From positions 1 through 9,788 of the forward strand of contig JBEPWQ010000130.1 in assembly GCA_041642315.1 (NCBI GenBank): a DNA stretch of 9,788 bases. The letters run 5' to 3'. The first letter of the stretch is position 1, and every line of letters starts with the position of its first letter. Under the pieces are notes generated by a model. The model had not been told where the DNA came from. It searched no databases and saw nothing but the letters and a program-made list of their open reading frames with translations. The position numbers were made by a program, and so were the translations under genes. This DNA comes from JAABSQ01 sp041642315 (GTDB lineage: Bacteria; Desulfobacterota; Desulfobacteria; Desulfobacterales; Desulfococcaceae). Positions 8,164-9,788 of the stretch are shown here, piece after piece.

Positions 8164-8169
8164 CCTCCT
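8164..8169 (-). promoter_or_regulatory. Strong Shine-Dalgarno upstream of hrpA, unusually spaced
   Basis: AGGAGG on the minus strand is a perfect ribosome site, but 18 nt separate it from the GTG at 8145. An in-frame ATC codon lies at the ideal 9-nt distance. No ATG, GTG or TTG occurs in frame between the upstream TAG and the GTG. Confidence 0.6.
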
Positions 8170-8238
8170 CGAAAGTTTTTGAAATGAAATTCCCTCCTAT
8201 CTCCTGCGCAATCAGGAACGATGGGAAAATCCTTTCTA

Positions 8239-8266
8239 AAAATAACATATATTTATGGAAATTCAA
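8239..8266 (-). promoter_or_regulatory. Candidate promoter of hrpA
   Basis: On the minus strand TTGAAT (8266-8261) is followed after 16 nt by TATTTT (8244-8239) within an AT-rich stretch. It would give a leader of about 85 nt before hrpA. Both boxes are imperfect, so this is only the best candidate in the region. Confidence 0.35.
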
Positions 8267-8299
8267 GGAATCCGGACAGGGGAGATCGGCAGAATCTGC

Positions 8300-8335
8300 A
8301 AAAAAAAGCGGATTGCGGGCCCATCGGCCGGCAAT
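8300..8335 (-). terminator. Hairpin with T8 tract, minus direction (terminator or attenuator candidate)
   Basis: The arms ATTGCGGGCC (8312-8321) and GGCCGGCAAT (8326-8335) pair over 10 positions with one G/G mismatch and a 4-nt loop. Read on the minus strand the hairpin is followed by CCGC and then eight T (8307-8300), the layout of an intrinsic terminator with a slightly long gap. It lies upstream of the hrpA promoter candidate, so it would block minus-strand transcription coming in from under yjbQ; if hrpA transcripts start further upstream it would act as an attenuator. Confidence 0.45.
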
Positions 8336-8385
8336 ACAACGACGCCGTATTCGCCGGTGAATCTGTTGCTTCCAATGATTCCGGC

Positions 8386-8416
8386 TTGACCTGGCAAGAA
8401 TTGATGCTAATATAAT
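8386..8416 (+). promoter_or_regulatory. Sigma-70-type promoter of yjbQ
   Basis: TTGACC (8386-8391) and a perfect TATAAT (8411-8416) are separated by 19 nt, a little longer than the ideal 17. Transcription would begin near 8423, leaving a leader of about 25 nt that contains the ribosome site. It probably drives yjbQ and the PBP1b gene together. A sigma-54 reading of TGGCAAG...TGC fails on spacing. Confidence 0.65.
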
Positions 8417-8448
8417 CGGGTTTATGACATGAATCAACGGAGGCATCC

Positions 8449-8865
8449 ATGAAGAGTTACCGAAAAGAACTCTGGTTCAACGTCCCCACCCGCCGGGCTT
8501 TTATCAATATCACCCAGGAGGTGGAATCCTGCCTGAAGGAAAGCGGTATTCGAGAAGGCATAGTGCTGATCAATGCCATGCACATTACCGCCTCGGTCTT
8601 CATCAATGACGATGAATCCGGGCTTCATCAGGACTATGATGAATGGCTGGAAAGGCTCGCTCCCCACGAACCGGTTTCCCAATACCGCCATAATGTCGGA
8701 GAAGACAATGCGGACGCCCATATGAAGCGCCAGGTAATGGGACGGGAGGCGATCGTGGCGGTCACCGAAGGGAAACTCGACTTCGGCACCTGGGAGCGGA
8801 TTTTCTACGGAGAATTCGACGGGCGCCGAAAAAAACGAGTTCTGGTCAAAATCATCGGTGATTAG
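8449..8865 (+). CDS. yjbQ: YjbQ family protein (UPF0047, secondary thiamine-phosphate synthase)
   Basis: The 138-aa product spans the whole YjbQ/UPF0047 family. Recognisable blocks are MHITASVFINDDESGLHQD (about residues 44-62), YRHNVGEDNADAHMKRQVMG (about 82-101) and, after VAVTEGKLDFGTWERIFYG, EFDGRRKKRVLVKIIG at the C-terminus; the conserved His and Asp/Glu residues of the family pocket are present. Members are small soluble trimers; the enzyme name comes from weak rescue of thiamine-phosphate synthase mutants in E. coli, and the real physiological role is not settled. The ATG at 8449 is supported by GGAGG at 8439-8443 with a 5-nt spacer, and a good promoter lies just upstream. The PBP1b gene follows after 30 nt with no terminator between, so the two are probably co-transcribed. 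Confidence 0.95.
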   Translation: MKSYRKELWFNVPTRRAFINITQEVESCLKESGIREGIVLINAMHITASVFINDDESGLHQDYDEWLERLAPHEPVSQYRHNVGEDNADAHMKRQVMGREAIVAVTEGKLDFGTWERIFYGEFDGRRKKRVLVKIIGD

Positions 8866-8895
8866 CGCGCCCGTCCGATCCTCAAAGGCCTTAGC

Positions 8896-9788
8896 TTGAA
8901 ACGAACGAAATCCCACTCCAAACCGGTGCGTAGCTCAAAATCAAAACCGGTACGTCGCTCAAAATCCAAACCGGTGCGTCGCTCAAAAAACATCTTGTCG
9001 TGGATCATTCGGCTCTTCGTGGCCGGATTGCTGATTATTTCGATTCTTCTGGGGATTTACCTTTTCTTTCTCGGCACTTTGGCCAAGGAGAAGTTCGCCG
9101 CTCAAAAATGGGAGCTTCCGGCCCGCATCTACGGCCGCCCTCTGGAGCTCTACCCGGGGCTGGGCCTGAATGCCGCCGGGTTGATAAAAGAACTGGACCT
9201 GATGCAGTACCGCCCGGTCGACCGCATCGATTTCTCCGGCAGTTTCTCCCGATCGGGAAATACGTTTACCCTTTTCAGCCGAACTTTTTCATTTGAAGAC
9301 GGCCGAACGCCCGCCAAAAAGATCCGGTTGACCATTCAAAACGGTCGAATCACTTCCCTGAGAGACCTGGAAACCCATGAGCCGCTCAGCCTGGTCCGGC
9401 TGGACCCGGCGCATATCGGCAGTTTTTATCCCACCCACAACCAGGACCGTCTCTGGGTCAAAATCACGGAGGTTTCCCCCCTGGTGCCTCAGACGATTCT
9501 GGCGGTGGAGGATCAACATTTCTATGATCATTACGGGGTTCGGCCCCTGGCCATCCTTCGGGCGTTGATCGCCAACATCAAGGAAGGACGCACCGTTCAG
9601 GGCGGCAGCACCTTGACGCAGCAGCTGGTCAAGAATCTGTTTCTGAGCCGAAGTCGTACCCTGAAACGAAAATTCGATGAAGCGATCATGGCTTTGAGCC
9701 TGGAGTGGAGCTATGAAAAAGAACAAATTCTCGAAACATATCTCAACGAAGTCTATATGGGCCAGGACGGAAAGCGGGCCATCCACGG
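8896..9788 (+). CDS. mrcB: Class A penicillin-binding protein 1b (transglycosylase/transpeptidase), 3'-truncated
   Basis: Frame 1 stays open from after the yjbQ stop to the window end, giving 297 residues of a peptidoglycan synthase anchored in the inner membrane. In order: a very basic cytoplasmic tail (1-35) with a threefold repeat; one membrane segment (about 36-60, WIIRLFVAGLLIISILLGIY onward); a UB2H-like domain starting WELPARIYGRPLELYPG (from residue 72), which in E. coli binds the lipoprotein activator LpoB; then the GT51 transglycosylase with VEDQHFYDHYG (catalytic Glu at residue 205, 9508-9510), GGSTLTQQLVKN (236-247) and ILETYLNEVYMGQ. The transpeptidase domain lies beyond the window. 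The start is uncertain: no ATG is available, and TTG at 8896 with AAAGG 7 nt upstream is the best choice; GTG at 8926 would cut into the repeat and has no ribosome site. It follows yjbQ by 30 nt, so translation may depend on ribosomes arriving from yjbQ. Confidence 0.93.
   Translation, partial: MKRTKSHSKPVRSSKSKPVRRSKSKPVRRSKNILSWIIRLFVAGLLIISILLGIYLFFLGTLAKEKFAAQKWELPARIYGRPLELYPGLGLNAAGLIKELDLMQYRPVDRIDFSGSFSRSGNTFTLFSRTFSFEDGRTPAKKIRLTIQNGRITSLRDLETHEPLSLVRLDPAHIGSFYPTHNQDRLWVKITEVSPLVPQTILAVEDQHFYDHYGVRPLAILRALIANIKEGRTVQGGSTLTQQLVKNLFLSRSRTLKRKFDEAIMALSLEWSYEKEQILETYLNEVYMGQDGKRAIH
8917..8988 (+). repeat. Three 24-bp tandem repeats in the PBP1b N-terminal tail
   Basis: Units at 8917-8940, 8941-8964 and 8965-8988 differ at only one to three positions and keep the reading frame. 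They encode SKPVRSSK, SKPVRRSK and SKPVRRSK (residues 8-31), and each contains the palindrome ACCGGT. The near identity at DNA level points to recent duplication by slippage. Confidence 0.95.

Larger units (their letters stand above)
8146..8448. other. Divergent intergenic region between hrpA and yjbQ
   Basis: This 303-bp stretch holds no gene that I can support. It is locally AT-rich (about 8235-8270) and contains, from left to right, the hrpA ribosome site, a weak hrpA promoter candidate, a small perfect dyad GCAGA-A-TCTGC (8289-8299) that could be an operator, an A8 tract with a hairpin (8300-8335), the yjbQ promoter and the yjbQ ribosome site. Short open frames on either strand lack codon character and a convincing ribosome site. 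Confidence 0.7.

Noticed and set aside
5653..8187. A stop-free plus-strand frame of about 844 codons opposite hrpA
   Set aside because: It is in exact codon register with hrpA, so its stops would need TTA, CTA or TCA codons in hrpA, which are rare in this GC-rich gene. The product (rich in His, Gly, Pro) resembles no family, while hrpA has every helicase motif.
8392..8407. Sigma-54-like TGGCAAG...TGC upstream of yjbQ
   Set aside because: The GG and GC elements are 11 nt apart instead of 10 and the rest fits poorly; the overlapping TTGACC/TATAAT promoter is better.
8221..8415. Short plus-strand frame of 64 codons in the intergenic region
   Set aside because: It runs through the hairpin and ends inside the yjbQ -10 box, has only a weak ribosome site and no protein character.
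8159..8446. Short minus-strand frames of 65 and 95 codons upstream of hrpA
   Set aside because: They cross the promoter and terminator-like elements, have unusual composition and no convincing ribosome site.

Overview
The window looks like ordinary chromosome of a GC-rich Gram-negative bacterium, most likely a Desulfobacterota (deltaproteobacterial) relative. This rests on the mix of genes and the style of the proteins: a fused ATP-sulfurylase/APS-kinase, a long HrpA with its C-terminal extension, a UB2H-type PBP1b, and the 'GEDN..AHMKRQ' type of YjbQ. It is an inference, not a measured placement. No phage, insertion sequence, CRISPR array, tRNA or rRNA is visible.

Layout. (1) Positions 1-2773, plus strand: the 3' part of a Sat-CysC fusion, then 40 nt later manC, a bifunctional mannose-1-phosphate guanylyltransferase / mannose-6-phosphate isomerase. 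The two read as one operon that makes activated sulfate (PAPS) and GDP-mannose, both precursors for surface polysaccharide. (2) Positions 2755-8145, minus strand: a three-gene run in the order hrpA (DEAH RNA helicase), a Nudix hydrolase whose GTG start overlaps the hrpA stop, and a Cys-rich protein with a YkgJ-like metal-binding pattern. The last gene runs tail-to-tail into manC with a 19-bp overlap. (3) Positions 8146-8448: a 303-bp divergent intergenic region with a good sigma-70 promoter toward yjbQ, a weaker one toward hrpA, and a hairpin plus T-tract in the minus direction. (4) Positions 8449-9788, plus strand: yjbQ, then after 30 nt the 5' part of a class A penicillin-binding protein (PBP1b type), cut by the window end.

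Points worth most attention: the Sat half of the fusion has lost three active-site residues while its APS-kinase half looks intact, so it may be a PAPS-making enzyme carrying a dead sulfurylase domain next to a GDP-mannose gene; three 24-bp tandem repeats encode a basic 8-residue repeat in the cytoplasmic tail of PBP1b; the strong Shine-Dalgarno of hrpA is misplaced relative to its only conventional start; and the Cys-rich protein has no assigned function. I found no clearly novel multi-gene defence or mobile system here.
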